Notes: generated by a model from the sequence alone, not told the origin. DNA of 43,563 nt from Candidatus Nitrosopumilus sp. (GCA_013215285.1 JABSRD010000004.1:1-43563), one strand, 5' to 3'; counted from the stretch's first letter, positions 15,270 through 24,888 are shown. Numbers and translations are program-made.

Positions 15270-15658
15270 TGAATAAAATGGAAACAAAAAGTTTGAATAT
15301 TTTAATGATTGACGATAACGAACAAATTACAAAAATGCTATCTACATTTTTAGAATTAAAAAAACACAAATGTACTGTTGTGGATGAGGGTAGAGAAGGA
15401 TTAAAAATAATTAAAGAAGGAAAACATGATGTGATTTTATTGGATTTGGCCATGCCTGAATTTGATGGATTTGATGTAATTAAAGACCTTGAAAAAAATA
15501 ATTTGTTAAAAAATCATAAAATTTTGGTATTTACAGCATCAACAATTACTCAAGAGGAATTGGATAAACTAGTGGAGAGAGGCGTAAGTGCATACATCTT
15601 AAAACCAATTGACATTGATATTTTATTGTCAAAAATTATTGAAACTGCAAACACCTAA
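15269..15658 (+). CDS. Response regulator (stand-alone receiver domain)
   Basis: 129 residues, a complete CheY-like receiver without an output domain. Acidic pair D15-D16 (MIDDNE), phospho-acceptor D59 (ILLDLAMPEFDG), T89 (VFTAST) and K112 (ILKPID) are all present. It probably relays a phosphoryl group from the kinase just downstream to a partner protein. The start overlaps the preceding stop by 1 bp; the kinase starts 15 bp later. Confidence 0.92.
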   Translation: MNKMETKSLNILMIDDNEQITKMLSTFLELKKHKCTVVDEGREGLKIIKEGKHDVILLDLAMPEFDGFDVIKDLEKNNLLKNHKILVFTASTITQEELDKLVERGVSAYILKPIDIDILLSKIIETANT

Positions 15659-15673
15659 TATTGGTGGTTCTTA

Positions 15674-16774
15674 ATGCTTTCAATAAAACATACATTATTT
15701 TTGGTTTCTGGTTCATCAAGTTTTATAATATTTTACATGGGAATTGTAAATTATATTACATCTCCGGACAAATCCACAGGAATAATTTTATTGATATTTT
15801 CAGTCCTTGTTGCCATAGGTACATTGTTAGCAACAGTATACATTTCAAAAAGTATTACAAAGCCAATTGAAAAACTTGCATACAACATGGCAGAATTTTC
15901 AAAGATAAACAAAATATCAAAGAAAAATATGATAAAAACAAATGTCAAAAAAATTTTTGAACTAAATGAAAACTTCAAGAGTATGGGAGATAAAGTAGAA
16001 AGAACCATTGAAGTTCAAATGGAGTATGTTAAAAAATTAAAAGAAATTGATAAACGTAAAGTAGAATTTTCATCAATGGTGTCCCATGAATTAAAAACAC
16101 CCCTAGTTCCAATTTTGGGGTATGTTCAAATGTTACAAAAAGAAGATTTGTTTGGAAAATTAAATGAAAAGCAGAGAGAGGCAGTAGATGAAATTTATTT
16201 ATCTACAATTAAGCTACAAAGATTAGTCGGCGATATCTTAACCACACAGAAATTAGATTTAGGAAAATTAGTTTTTGAGAAAGATAATCTTACAGTATTA
16301 GAGTTACTACAGGATATAATTAAGGAATTTAGTCCAATAGCAAGTGAACGAAAAATTAAACTAAGCACAAATTTTAATGGAGATGTACATATTTTCAGTG
16401 ATAAGGATAGAATTAATCAAGTATTTTCAAATTTAATTAAAAATGCAATGGATTTTGTTTCTCCAAATACAGGAATAATAGAAATTGGAGTTAATGATAA
16501 GGATACGGAAAAATTAGAATTTTTTGTGCGAGATAATGGAACTGGCATATCGAGTGATCATCAAAAAGATATTTTTAAGAAATTTTATCAAATCGATACC
16601 TCATCTAGTCGAAAAAGAAGCGGTAGTGGTTTAGGTTTAGCGATTTGTAAAGGAATCATTGAAGGGTTAAACGGAAAAATGTGGGTAAAAAGCGAAAAAG
16701 ATGTTCAAACAACTTTTTATTTTGAAATTCCAAAAAAATCAACCATAGTATCCATAAAAAATATATCAAAATAA
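15674..16774 (+). CDS. Membrane sensor histidine kinase
   Basis: 366 residues. Two membrane helices (about 8-28 and 36-57) with almost no external loop, a HAMP-like segment (SKSITKPIEKLAYNMAEF), then HisKA with H138 in MVSHELKTPLVPILGYVQML, and an HATPase domain with N box NLIKNAMDF, G1 DNGTGIS, F box FKKFYQ and G2 GSGLGLAICKG. The tiny extracellular part suggests that it senses the membrane or a protein partner. It forms an operon with the receiver protein and the TrmB-like fragment. It converges on the aminotransferase. Confidence 0.93.
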   Translation: MLSIKHTLFLVSGSSSFIIFYMGIVNYITSPDKSTGIILLIFSVLVAIGTLLATVYISKSITKPIEKLAYNMAEFSKINKISKKNMIKTNVKKIFELNENFKSMGDKVERTIEVQMEYVKKLKEIDKRKVEFSSMVSHELKTPLVPILGYVQMLQKEDLFGKLNEKQREAVDEIYLSTIKLQRLVGDILTTQKLDLGKLVFEKDNLTVLELLQDIIKEFSPIASERKIKLSTNFNGDVHIFSDKDRINQVFSNLIKNAMDFVSPNTGIIEIGVNDKDTEKLEFFVRDNGTGISSDHQKDIFKKFYQIDTSSSRKRSGSGLGLAICKGIIEGLNGKMWVKSEKDVQTTFYFEIPKKSTIVSIKNISK

Positions 16775-16776
16775 GA

Positions 16777-18135
16777 TTAACTTGTTGTAATCAATGAATT
16801 TTGTTTAATTTGTAATTCATGCACGTTGTTTTTTTTTAGATCTTCAAAGAACTTTCTAATCATTTCTAATCCTGCAACCACTTTTGGAGCATTATTTTTT
16901 ACAAATTCTAATTTTTCAGAGCTAGATTTTGGCTTGTTTTCAATGTATTTTTGATAGACTTTTTCTCCATCATAATCAACATATGCAATTCTGGCACTAA
17001 AGTCAGTTCTTTCCAAAACAAGGCTATCCCCACCAACAATTGCTGTATGATATGGATGGACAATTAGAGATTCAGATAATTTTTGAGAGGTATAAATTTT
17101 TGCTTTTTGAAGTTCAGTTGCAAATGAATTAAAATCAGCAAGTAGATAAAATGTGGCATCAGGTTTTGTAGTTTTCACTCCTTCAATTGAAGATAGTGTT
17201 TGGTATGTGTATTCACTCATTGTATGATGAATGTTACGTGTTACATCAAAATATTCATCCATCTCTCTGCTAATTTCAAATCCTGCAACTGCAGCATGTT
17301 GAATTGGAGTTGATACTGCCGTATATTCAGTTGCAAGAATTTTTTTGAATTGTGATTTAAGATCCACTGCATGTTGTGGAAATATCACATATCCTAATCG
17401 ATAACCGCCAGCTGCATGTGATTTTGATAAACCATTTGTAACAAATGTTCCTTCAGGGTATATTTTCCCCATACTAACAAACTTTGAAAAATCGTATGTA
17501 GTTTGAGCATAAATTTCATCAGAAATTACAGTAATTTTTTGTTCTCTACAAACATCTGCAATTTCTTCTAATTCTAGTTGATCATAGAGTAAACCAGTAG
17601 GATTGTGAGGGTTGTTTAAAATCAAAATTTTCTGTCGGTCGTGTAATCGTAGAGCCAATTTTCTCAAATCATTAGGGGAAATTTTCTGGTTTGCACGAGC
17701 TGGAAGCATATGATAATTTTTCTTTAAGAATCGAATTTGTGGAAGATACCCCAACCAAGCAGGTGTTGGTAGAATCACGGTTCCGTGCAATACCTCTAAA
17801 AGATTAAAGATTAATTCCTTGGTTCCAGGTCCAACATAGATTCTCTCGGGGGCAACATCCATTCCAAAATAATGTTTATTGTATCCTGAGATAGCATTAC
17901 GTAATTCCGGAATACCTGGAACTGGTGCATATGCTCCTTTGTTTGCATTTTTTATTAGTGCTTCTTGAACTAATCTAGGTACATGAAATGGTGATTGGCC
18001 AAAAGCAAAGCCATAGTAGCCAAATCCACACTCACTGTGAGGACAATCTGAATGAAATTCCTGCAAAAACGTGTTTAACTTGAGATTTTCAGGCATCTCA
18101 ATGTCTTCAACTTGTTGATCAACGATAAATCTCAT
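16777..18135 (-). CDS. PLP-dependent class I/II aminotransferase
   Basis: 452 residues with fold type I motifs: GAYAPVPGIPELRNAISGY, NNPHNPTG (174-181), DEIYA (206-210) and SKSHAAGGYRLGY with the PLP lysine at about K238; FSARIAYVDYDG near the end carries the substrate-carboxylate Arg. It likely transfers amino groups among Asp, Ala or aromatic acids and 2-oxoglutarate; the exact substrate cannot be told. The C-terminal 60 residues (helical, after VDYDGEKVY) form an extension longer than in typical AspC. Single-gene unit convergent with the kinase. Confidence 0.88.
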   Translation of the reverse strand: MRFIVDQQVEDIEMPENLKLNTFLQEFHSDCPHSECGFGYYGFAFGQSPFHVPRLVQEALIKNANKGAYAPVPGIPELRNAISGYNKHYFGMDVAPERIYVGPGTKELIFNLLEVLHGTVILPTPAWLGYLPQIRFLKKNYHMLPARANQKISPNDLRKLALRLHDRQKILILNNPHNPTGLLYDQLELEEIADVCREQKITVISDEIYAQTTYDFSKFVSMGKIYPEGTFVTNGLSKSHAAGGYRLGYVIFPQHAVDLKSQFKKILATEYTAVSTPIQHAAVAGFEISREMDEYFDVTRNIHHTMSEYTYQTLSSIEGVKTTKPDATFYLLADFNSFATELQKAKIYTSQKLSESLIVHPYHTAIVGGDSLVLERTDFSARIAYVDYDGEKVYQKYIENKPKSSSEKLEFVKNNAPKVVAGLEMIRKFFEDLKKNNVHELQIKQNSLITTS

Positions 18136-18204
18136 GATGTACTGTAATGTGTTTTGATTAAGAGATAAAGTGTGAAATAGTCAGTATTAAGAAGTTAGAT
18201 TTTA

Positions 18205-20130
18205 TCAACCAAATTTTGGGATTTCATTCAAAATATGTGGGTTTTCAAGAGAAGATAAATCCCCTAAATCCTGTCCTAGTAATTTTGCTTTTAATAATCG
18301 GCGCATAATTTTACCTGTTCGAGTTTTTGGTAAATCAGATAATTGGAAAACATGTTTAGGTTTTGCGACTTTGCCAATTTTATCAGATATATAATTTGAA
18401 ATTTCAGATTCTAAACTAGTATCAGATTTATTATCAGACACAAAAAATACAACAATTGCCTCACCAGTTAACTCGTCAGGAATTGCAATTGATGCTGCAT
18501 CTGATATTTTAGTATGTGATATTACAGCATGTTCAATTTCGGCAGTACTCATTCTATGACCCGATACATTAATCACGTCATCTGCTCTACCTCGCATATA
18601 CCATAAATTATCTTCATCAACATACACATAATCTCCATGAAACCAAATATTTTCAAATCTAGACCAATAGGTTTCAAGATACCTATCATCATCATTTAGT
18701 AAACCTCTAGTCATTGCAGGCCATGGTGATTTTATTACTAGATATCCATTTTCTTTTCGTATTGCATTTCCACTATCATCAAACACATCTAAATTCATTC
18801 CAGGTACTGGAATACCCACAGTGGATGGTTTTATTTTCATTCCAGGGAATACGGATAACATTGCACCGCCAATTTCTGTGCCCCCTGATAAATTCATAAT
18901 AGGGATTTTTTTATCTCCAACTTTTTCAAATAACCACCACCATGAATCTTCATCAAGGGGTTCACCAGTGGTTGGAATATTTTTTATTTTATCTAATGAA
19001 AATAGTTTTAATGGCTCTACATTATTTTTTTTAAAAAAACGTACAGCAGTTGGAGATATACCAAAAATTGTTGCACCATAATCTGACAACATTTTCCATA
19101 CTCGATTAATATCAGGATAATCTAATGCGCCATCATAAATGACAGCACTTGCACCCATGATCAAAAGACCATAAACATTCCAAACTAATCCCGTAATCCA
19201 TCCAATATCTGCAGGCCAAAATAAGACGTCATTTTCATGTGTATCAATAAGATATGCTGCCTGATGACCTGCAAAAACAGAGAATCCCCCATGCGTGTGA
19301 ACCACACCTTTGGGCTTACCTGTAGTTCCAGAAGTATACAAAATAAACAAAGGATCCTCAGAATCAAGAATTTCTGTATTACAAATGTCACTTTGATTAG
19401 ACATTAAATTATTATAAAAAATTAATTTTTCAGATTCTTCATAATCATCAATTCCTTTGTATGGAATAACAATTGTTTTCTCAATCACAGTATTTTTGAT
19501 TGCAGATTCTACAGATTCTTTCTGAGATATTGATTTTCCTTTTCTATAAAATCCATCTGAAACAAAGAGAATTTTTGCCTTACAATCATCTAATCTAATG
19601 TGTAGAGATTCTGAACTATATCCTGAAAATATTACAGTTTGGATTGCACCAATTTTTGATGCTGCAAGTATTGCAATTATTGCCTCCTCAATCATGGGTA
19701 AATAAATTGCAATTACATCCCCTTTTTTTACACCAATTGATTTCATTCCATTTGCAAGTTTTGAAACTTTGATATCCAATTGAGAATATGAAATTTCAGA
19801 GGTTACTCCATCTTCAGATACAAAATAATATGCAATTTTTTTAGGATTTTTGTTTGCAAATTTTTCAACAGATGATTTGTAGATGTTTGTTTTACCATTA
19901 ATGAACCATTTTGACCATGCAATTCCTTTAGATGTGTCAAGTATCTTATCATATGGTAAATCCCATACAATTCCAATATCTTTATCAACAGATTGCCAAA
20001 ACCACTCCACATCATCTCTTGCTTTTTTTGATAACTCATCTAATGATGAAATGTTGTGTTTTTTCATGAATTGAAAAATATTTGATTCTTGAATTTGTTT
20101 TTCAGTTGGAACAAACTCAAAATTAGACAA
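18205..20130 (-). CDS. AMP-forming acyl-CoA synthetase (acetyl/acetoacetyl-CoA synthetase-like)
   Basis: 641 residues, full length. The N-terminal ACS_N-like segment precedes P-loop YTSGTTGKPKG (265-275), substrate motif LSGGTEIGG (414-422), FHGDY (497-501), RADDVINVSGHR hinge and the C-terminal PKTRTGKIMRR with catalytic K607. It activates a carboxylic acid through an acyl-AMP to the CoA thioester. In true acetyl-CoA synthetases the substrate motif is WWQTETG; here the Trp limiting the pocket is Gly, pointing to a larger acid such as a C4 hydroxy- or ketoacid. Possible links: the 3-hydroxypropionate/4-hydroxybutyrate cycle or acid salvage. Confidence 0.88.
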   Translation of the reverse strand: MSNFEFVPTEKQIQESNIFQFMKKHNISSLDELSKKARDDVEWFWQSVDKDIGIVWDLPYDKILDTSKGIAWSKWFINGKTNIYKSSVEKFANKNPKKIAYYFVSEDGVTSEISYSQLDIKVSKLANGMKSIGVKKGDVIAIYLPMIEEAIIAILAASKIGAIQTVIFSGYSSESLHIRLDDCKAKILFVSDGFYRKGKSISQKESVESAIKNTVIEKTIVIPYKGIDDYEESEKLIFYNNLMSNQSDICNTEILDSEDPLFILYTSGTTGKPKGVVHTHGGFSVFAGHQAAYLIDTHENDVLFWPADIGWITGLVWNVYGLLIMGASAVIYDGALDYPDINRVWKMLSDYGATIFGISPTAVRFFKKNNVEPLKLFSLDKIKNIPTTGEPLDEDSWWWLFEKVGDKKIPIMNLSGGTEIGGAMLSVFPGMKIKPSTVGIPVPGMNLDVFDDSGNAIRKENGYLVIKSPWPAMTRGLLNDDDRYLETYWSRFENIWFHGDYVYVDEDNLWYMRGRADDVINVSGHRMSTAEIEHAVISHTKISDAASIAIPDELTGEAIVVFFVSDNKSDTSLESEISNYISDKIGKVAKPKHVFQLSDLPKTRTGKIMRRLLKAKLLGQDLGDLSSLENPHILNEIPKFG

Positions 20131-20174
20131 GATTCAATTTTTAGAAACTAAATTAGTGTAAAAAGATTCTTCAT

Positions 20175-20450
20175 TTATGAGATATCAATTCCAAGACGTC
20201 TTGCACATGCAATTGCTGCTTTTCCACTATCCTCATTAATTCCATATTTTAGAAATTCTTTGGTCCATCCAGTATTGGTGTTCATTGTGTTTTCACGATA
20301 ATATTCACGTAAAATTACCCCTATCTGCTCATCTAATCTACTCCTAGTAGCATCATTCATGCCTGCCTGAAGGAGGGTAGCATCAGATGTTGCAAGTATT
20401 TTGATAAATTCAATATCTTCCAAGGAAAGATGGACCATGAAATTATCCAA
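20175..20450 (-). CDS. Small protein at the end of the gat operon
   Basis: 91 residues, helical (HLSLEDIEFIKILATSDATL, RLDEQIGVILREYY), ending TKEFLKYGINEDSGKAAIAC ARRLGIDIS. It overlaps the gatB stop by 8 bp, so it is translated with gatCAB. No family recognised. Its position suggests a role with, or regulation of, tRNA amidation, but that rests only on context. Confidence 0.7.
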   Translation of the reverse strand: MDNFMVHLSLEDIEFIKILATSDATLLQAGMNDATRSRLDEQIGVILREYYRENTMNTNTGWTKEFLKYGINEDSGKAAIACARRLGIDIS

Positions 20451-21846
20451 TCAGTTTTTTTAATAAATCCAATGTTAATTTAGGATCAGCCTTACCCTTT
20501 GTTTTTTGCATTACTTTACCTACCAAATAATTAATTGTTTGAGGGTTACTTTTTGCTTGCTCTACTACTTGAGGTTCAGATGTAATAATTTCTTGAATAA
20601 TTACAGTGAGTTCTGATTCATCAGATACATTTCCCAGATCTAAATCAGAAATTATTTGAGGTAAACTATTTCCAGTTTTAACAATTTCATATAATGCATT
20701 TTTTGAAGAGTTTCTAGAAATTTTTCCAGATATGATGGCATCAGCTAAATCCCTTAAATGTACTGCACTCATTTTTGTTGCGTCTCTTTTTTCTCTAGTG
20801 TCAATTAACCCCATTAAATCAGTGGTGATGATATTTGCAATTTCTTTTGCATTAGAATCAGTATGTGATTCCTCAAACAAATCTGAATAAAATTTATCAG
20901 ATGATAAAACATCAGCTACTTGTTCAGGAATATTATATTTTGAAATATATCTTTCTTTTTTGGAATTAATACTTTCAGGCATTTCGGATTTTAGTTTTTC
21001 TAAAATATTGTTATCAATAGATATCCATGGAATATCACCTTCAAGAAAATATCTATAATCTAGGTCTTCTTCTTTAGAACGAGATGATACAGTAATTTTT
21101 CGCTTATCATCCCAATGTCGAGTTTCTTGTATTATTGAAATATCTCTTGAATGTAAACTGTTTTGTCTTGTAATTTCAAAATGTACTGCTTTTTCTAAAT
21201 CATGAAAAGAACCAATATTTTTTACTTCAACTTTATTTCCACCTTCAATTGAAACATTGGCATCTGCCCTCATTGCACCATCTAATCCAGGATCGGACAC
21301 CCCAAGATTTTCAAGTAAATCAGATAAAATATTTAGAAATTCTCGTACTTGTTTTGGACTCTCAAAATCAGGTTCTGTGACAATTTCAACTAGAGGTGTA
21401 CCTGCACGGTTGTAATCCACCAGAGTAATTTGGTTTTTGGATGAACTTCCCTCATAAATCAGCCTTCCTGGATCCTCCTCTAGTTGAATTCTAGTTATTC
21501 TAATCTTCTTACCCTCAACTATTACAAATCCTTCACCCCCAATACTGGTATCGCCGTAAATATTGAGTTGGGTAATTTGGAAGTTTTTTGGTAAATCAGG
21601 ATAAAAATAATTTTTTCTAAAAAATGCAATTTTTTCAGGAATGGAGCAATTTAATGCCATTGCAATAACGGTGGCTTTTTTTACTGCCTCTTGATTTAAT
21701 CTAGGTAAACTTCCAGGTAATCCCATACAAACAGGACAAATATTTTCATTAATTTCAAATTCTCTGTAATTTGCCTTACATGAACAAAACAATTTGCTCT
21801 CCAAATGAGTTAATTGACAGTGAATTTCTAAACCAATTTTTGTCAT
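20443..21846 (-). CDS. gatB: Asp/Glu-tRNA amidotransferase subunit B
   Basis: 467 residues. The N-terminal catalytic cradle begins IGLEIHCQLTHLESKLFCSC, with the zinc-site cysteines CSC and CPVC, DYNRAGTPLVEIVTEPD and a GAMRADANVSIEGG core. A helical linker and C-terminal YqeY-like tail (ELTVIIQEIITSEPQVVEQA, NYLVGKVMQKTKGKADP) follow. GatB phosphorylates the misacylated Asp-tRNA(Asn), or Glu-tRNA(Gln), and receives ammonia from GatA. It overlaps gatA by 4 bp. The cysteine set is of the archaeal/bacterial zinc-containing type. Confidence 0.96.
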   Translation of the reverse strand: MTKIGLEIHCQLTHLESKLFCSCKANYREFEINENICPVCMGLPGSLPRLNQEAVKKATVIAMALNCSIPEKIAFFRKNYFYPDLPKNFQITQLNIYGDTSIGGEGFVIVEGKKIRITRIQLEEDPGRLIYEGSSSKNQITLVDYNRAGTPLVEIVTEPDFESPKQVREFLNILSDLLENLGVSDPGLDGAMRADANVSIEGGNKVEVKNIGSFHDLEKAVHFEITRQNSLHSRDISIIQETRHWDDKRKITVSSRSKEEDLDYRYFLEGDIPWISIDNNILEKLKSEMPESINSKKERYISKYNIPEQVADVLSSDKFYSDLFEESHTDSNAKEIANIITTDLMGLIDTREKRDATKMSAVHLRDLADAIISGKISRNSSKNALYEIVKTGNSLPQIISDLDLGNVSDESELTVIIQEIITSEPQVVEQAKSNPQTINYLVGKVMQKTKGKADPKLTLDLLKKLIG

Positions 21847-23288
21847 AATGGAACCTCTGGTAATTTTACAGTCTGTTCTAGTGCATATGCTGCTTGTAAC
21901 AATAATTTATCTTGATTAGAATCTGCAAATAGTTGAATTCCAATTGGTAATCCATTCGATATGGAATAAGGAATTGATATGGCAGGTTTTCCTGTAAGAT
22001 TTGCAGTTACTGTGTTAATATCTACTAAAAACAGGGATACAGGATCATTAATTTTTTCTCCAATTTTAAATGGAAGAATTGGAACTGTTGGTGCAACTAA
22101 AAGATCAAATTTCTTAAAGGCCTCATCAAGTTCTTTTGTAAGTTTACTTTTTACCTTTAATGCTTTGAGGAAATATTTTCCTGCATGACCAGCAGATGGA
22201 ACAAATCCACCAATTATCATCCTTCTTGTTACTTCGGGACCAAACTTTTCTCGTGCTTTAGAAATGTATGAATTAAACTCATAACCTTCAACTGAGAAAT
22301 CATATCCATATCTTAGATTATCATATCTTGCAAGATTACTTCCAGCCTCTGTTGCAGTGATGGTGTAATATGCAGCAACTGAGTATTTCACCATTTCAAT
22401 TGATATCTCCTCACATATTGCCCCTAATCCTTCTAGTTTGGATATAGCATCTTTTGTTGCAGATAATACTGAGGGATCAACACCATCAGTCATCATATCT
22501 GTAATTATGCCTATTTTCTTGCCTTCAATGCCTGAATCTATTCCTGAAAGATAGTCTTCATTTTTGTTATCAATTGTAGTGTTATCATTAGGATCAATTC
22601 CTGCAATAATATTCAGCATGAATGCCACGTCTTTGACGGTTCTAGTAATGGGGCCTATCTGTTCAATACTATTAGCATATGAGATTAGACCATACCTGCT
22701 AATCAAACCATAAGTTGGCTTGTATCCAACTACAGAGCAAAAACTAGCAGGATTTCTAACAGAACCACCAGTATCAGAACCCAATGATGCCACACATTCA
22801 AAAGCACTCACAGATACTGCACTTCCACCTGATGAACCACCTGGAACATATTCAGGATTCCAAGGATTTCTACTAGGACCAAATGCACTAAATTCAGTAG
22901 ATAATCCCATAGCAAATTCATCCATGTTTGTTTTTCCAATGAATATTGCATCTTGTTGTTTTAATTTTGTAATTACGGTTGCATCATATGGAGATATAAA
23001 ATTCTCAAGCATTTTTGAGGCACATGTGGTTTTTTCATTTTTGATACACATGTTATCTTTAATTGAAATTGGCATTCCAAAACACGCTCCCACCTTATCC
23101 CCTGATTTTATTTTTTTATCAATTAATCTGGCTTGATTAATTGCATTTTCATTTACGGATAAAAATGCATGAAGTTTCTCATCAACACTATGTATTTGCT
23201 CCATTGTTTTTGCAACAAAATCTTCTGCTGAAATATTGCCATCTTGTACTTGTTGTACAAATTCTAGGGCTGAAATTTTTAAATTCAT
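21843..23288 (-). CDS. gatA: Asp/Glu-tRNA amidotransferase subunit A (amidase)
   Basis: 481 residues, full length. Amidase-signature triad visible: K77 (GMPISIKDN), S152 (VPGGSSGGS) and nucleophile S176 (SDTGGSVRNP). It hydrolyses glutamine and channels ammonia to GatB. The start overlaps the gatC stop by 4 bp and the stop overlaps the gatB start by 4 bp, so all three subunits are coupled. Because archaea use GatDE for Gln-tRNA, GatCAB here most likely makes Asn-tRNA. Confidence 0.96.
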   Translation of the reverse strand: MNLKISALEFVQQVQDGNISAEDFVAKTMEQIHSVDEKLHAFLSVNENAINQARLIDKKIKSGDKVGACFGMPISIKDNMCIKNEKTTCASKMLENFISPYDATVITKLKQQDAIFIGKTNMDEFAMGLSTEFSAFGPSRNPWNPEYVPGGSSGGSAVSVSAFECVASLGSDTGGSVRNPASFCSVVGYKPTYGLISRYGLISYANSIEQIGPITRTVKDVAFMLNIIAGIDPNDNTTIDNKNEDYLSGIDSGIEGKKIGIITDMMTDGVDPSVLSATKDAISKLEGLGAICEEISIEMVKYSVAAYYTITATEAGSNLARYDNLRYGYDFSVEGYEFNSYISKAREKFGPEVTRRMIIGGFVPSAGHAGKYFLKALKVKSKLTKELDEAFKKFDLLVAPTVPILPFKIGEKINDPVSLFLVDINTVTANLTGKPAISIPYSISNGLPIGIQLFADSNQDKLLLQAAYALEQTVKLPEVPL

Positions 23289-23554
23289 GAAGACATCTTG
23301 GGGGCTCGAACATAGGTTCCTTTGTAGTGATTTAATTTCTCAATTAGTTTTTCATCAAATGGAATATACTTGTCTTCTCTTAATTTAGAGATAGAAATTT
23401 CTTGCATTGAAACTTCTTCAGATTCAACTCCTGCAGAATCCAAAATATCAAAATAATTAATCATGGCACGAACTTTATCTACATATTCAGCATGATCATT
23501 GACATTAATTTTCATTAATTTTGAAACGTGTTCTATATCTTCTTCAGTTACCAT
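23285..23554 (-). CDS. gatC: Asp/Glu-tRNA amidotransferase subunit C
   Basis: 89 residues, typical GatC length. Opens VTEEDIEHVSKLMKINVNDH, has MINYFDILDSAGVESEEVSM and ends YVRAPKMSS. GatC wraps around the GatA-GatB interface as a stabilising strap. It is the first gene of gatCAB; its promoter should lie in 23555-23756, where I see no other gene. Confidence 0.92.
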   Translation of the reverse strand: MVTEEDIEHVSKLMKINVNDHAEYVDKVRAMINYFDILDSAGVESEEVSMQEISISKLREDKYIPFDEKLIEKLNHYKGTYVRAPKMSS

Positions 23555-23756
23555 TTTAGCACCTAGAGTGTTAGTCTATCCTCACACCATACTTTACTAC
23601 AGTGTTTCCATACCTGATGGACATTTTGTGCCGGATAATTTGATAAATTAAATGAGATATTGGTCATATTTGGGATTTAGATTTCTTTGATATAATGCTA
23701 TTGTACTAAGGAATTACTAAATTTTAGAATGTCTTATTTCAAAATTGAGTAAAGTT

Positions 23757-23921
23757 CTAAACCAATATTGAGATGGATTCTATTATGTCTACTGAACCAA
23801 AGTATTTTTTATTTTCCTTACATTCCTCACACACTAACCATGTGGGGCTGAAATTGCAACCCTTAGATGGTATATACTTTATTTGATATTTTGACTTGTG
23901 TCGTTCTTCACAACGATTCAT
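23757..23921 (-). CDS. Cys-containing microprotein, last gene of the TrmB operon (54 aa)
   Basis: Fifty-four residues: MNRCEERHKSKYQIKYIPSK, GCNFSPTWLVCEECKENKKY, FGSVDIIESISILV. The WLVCEEC motif plus two further cysteines suggests a zinc site. The ATG overlaps the upstream stop (ATGA). The frame is open further upstream to a CC pair (NQNDQQCCYEDKD), so a longer form cannot be excluded. Confidence 0.55.
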   Translation of the reverse strand: MNRCEERHKSKYQIKYIPSKGCNFSPTWLVCEECKENKKYFGSVDIIESISILV

Positions 23922-24094
23922 AATTGTATTTCGAGTACTTGCGTCTTTATCTTCATAACAACATTGTTGGTCATTTTGATTAGATGTTGAATTTCAAGTT
24001 CATTAAGATATTCACGACCTTCATTAATTGAATGTTGAGCCATAGATGAGACTTCATGATTTAGACTTTCAAGTGCTATAACTGAATTGTTCAA
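23918..24094 (-). CDS. Small helical protein in the TrmB operon (58 aa)
   Basis: Starts at TTG overlapping the TrmB stop (TTGA) and ends overlapping the next start (ATGA). Fifty-eight residues, helical: NNSVIALESLNHEVSSMAQH, then EYLNELEIQHLIKMTNNVVM, then KIKTQVLEIQL. Its end resembles the 43-aa protein upstream of TrmB (MTNDIVMKIRQQTKEMYL versus MTNNVVMKIKTQVLEIQL), so the two are probably paralogues flanking the regulator. Confidence 0.55.
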   Translation of the reverse strand: MNNSVIALESLNHEVSSMAQHSINEGREYLNELEIQHLIKMTNNVVMKIKTQVLEIQL

Positions 24095-24888
24095 TATATT
24101 GCCCCTCCTTTTTCCCAGGATAATTCAAACAATGATCCCATCATATCTACTAGAGTTTCAGAATCTGACCACCATGCAAAGGTTTGTCTTGTTTGATGTG
24201 TTGCATTTCGCATAAATATGAGCACCTCTTTTTTGTCATTAATTATAAAACACTTATTTTCTGATTCAGATTGAATCACCCTAATTTTTTCTGAATTTAT
24301 CTCTGACAAGAATTCAGGAGATTTGTTTAATGGTGAAACCACAATTTTTAGATTTGTTGGGGAACTTTCTATCCAATCAAATACATCTGAATGATACATT
24401 CGAAGCAAATCTGGAACACTTCCATAGATTCTAAAATCCTCACTACTCGAATTGATCATCTCTTTAATTTTGTTAATAATCGGACCTGTTCCATGTAATA
24501 ATTGCATTTTTTCTGATTTTGATTCATCTGTTTCTACTGCAAAAAATGGAATTTCTTCCCACATTTCAGAAAGTGCTTCTTCTTTTGTTGCAAGTGTATC
24601 TATTCTGTCTTGTTCTTGTTTTACAAGAGTGGATATTGCTTCTTTCATTTTCATTGCTGTATATTTTGTAGGATGACACAATTCCGATACTACCAATCCC
24701 ATATTTTGAAGAGAATTCACAAGATGATATGTTTCAGTCCTAGGTAATTGTAGCGCTTTTGCTATCTCTGAGGCAGTTTTTGCTCCATATTTTCCAAGAA
24801 ATATGAATACTTTAGCCTGACTTTTGGTAAGACCAAAATTAATTAGTTCATTTTTGATTTTTTCAAGGGTTAGTTTATGTTTGTACAT
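24091..24888 (-). CDS. TrmB-family transcriptional regulator
   Basis: 265 residues. The N-terminal winged helix reads LINFGLTKSQAKVFIFLGKY, ASEIAKALQLPRTETYHLVN, MGLVVSELCHPTKYTAM, typical TrmB (PF01978). A coiled linker (about 75-105) and a PLD-like sensor domain follow (DFRIYGSVPDLLRMY, KKEVLIFMRNATHQTRQTFA). TrmB proteins usually sense sugars or metabolites; thaumarchaeal members are numerous and their ligands unknown. It is the second gene of a four-gene operon with three microproteins. Confidence 0.85.
   Translation of the reverse strand: MYKHKLTLEKIKNELINFGLTKSQAKVFIFLGKYGAKTASEIAKALQLPRTETYHLVNSLQNMGLVVSELCHPTKYTAMKMKEAISTLVKQEQDRIDTLATKEEALSEMWEEIPFFAVETDESKSEKMQLLHGTGPIINKIKEMINSSSEDFRIYGSVPDLLRMYHSDVFDWIESSPTNLKIVVSPLNKSPEFLSEINSEKIRVIQSESENKCFIINDKKEVLIFMRNATHQTRQTFAWWSDSETLVDMMGSLFELSWEKGGAIY

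Noticed and set aside
18714..20074. Several open frames overlapping the acyl-CoA synthetase
   Set aside because: All are shadows of the real gene, which carries every catalytic motif.
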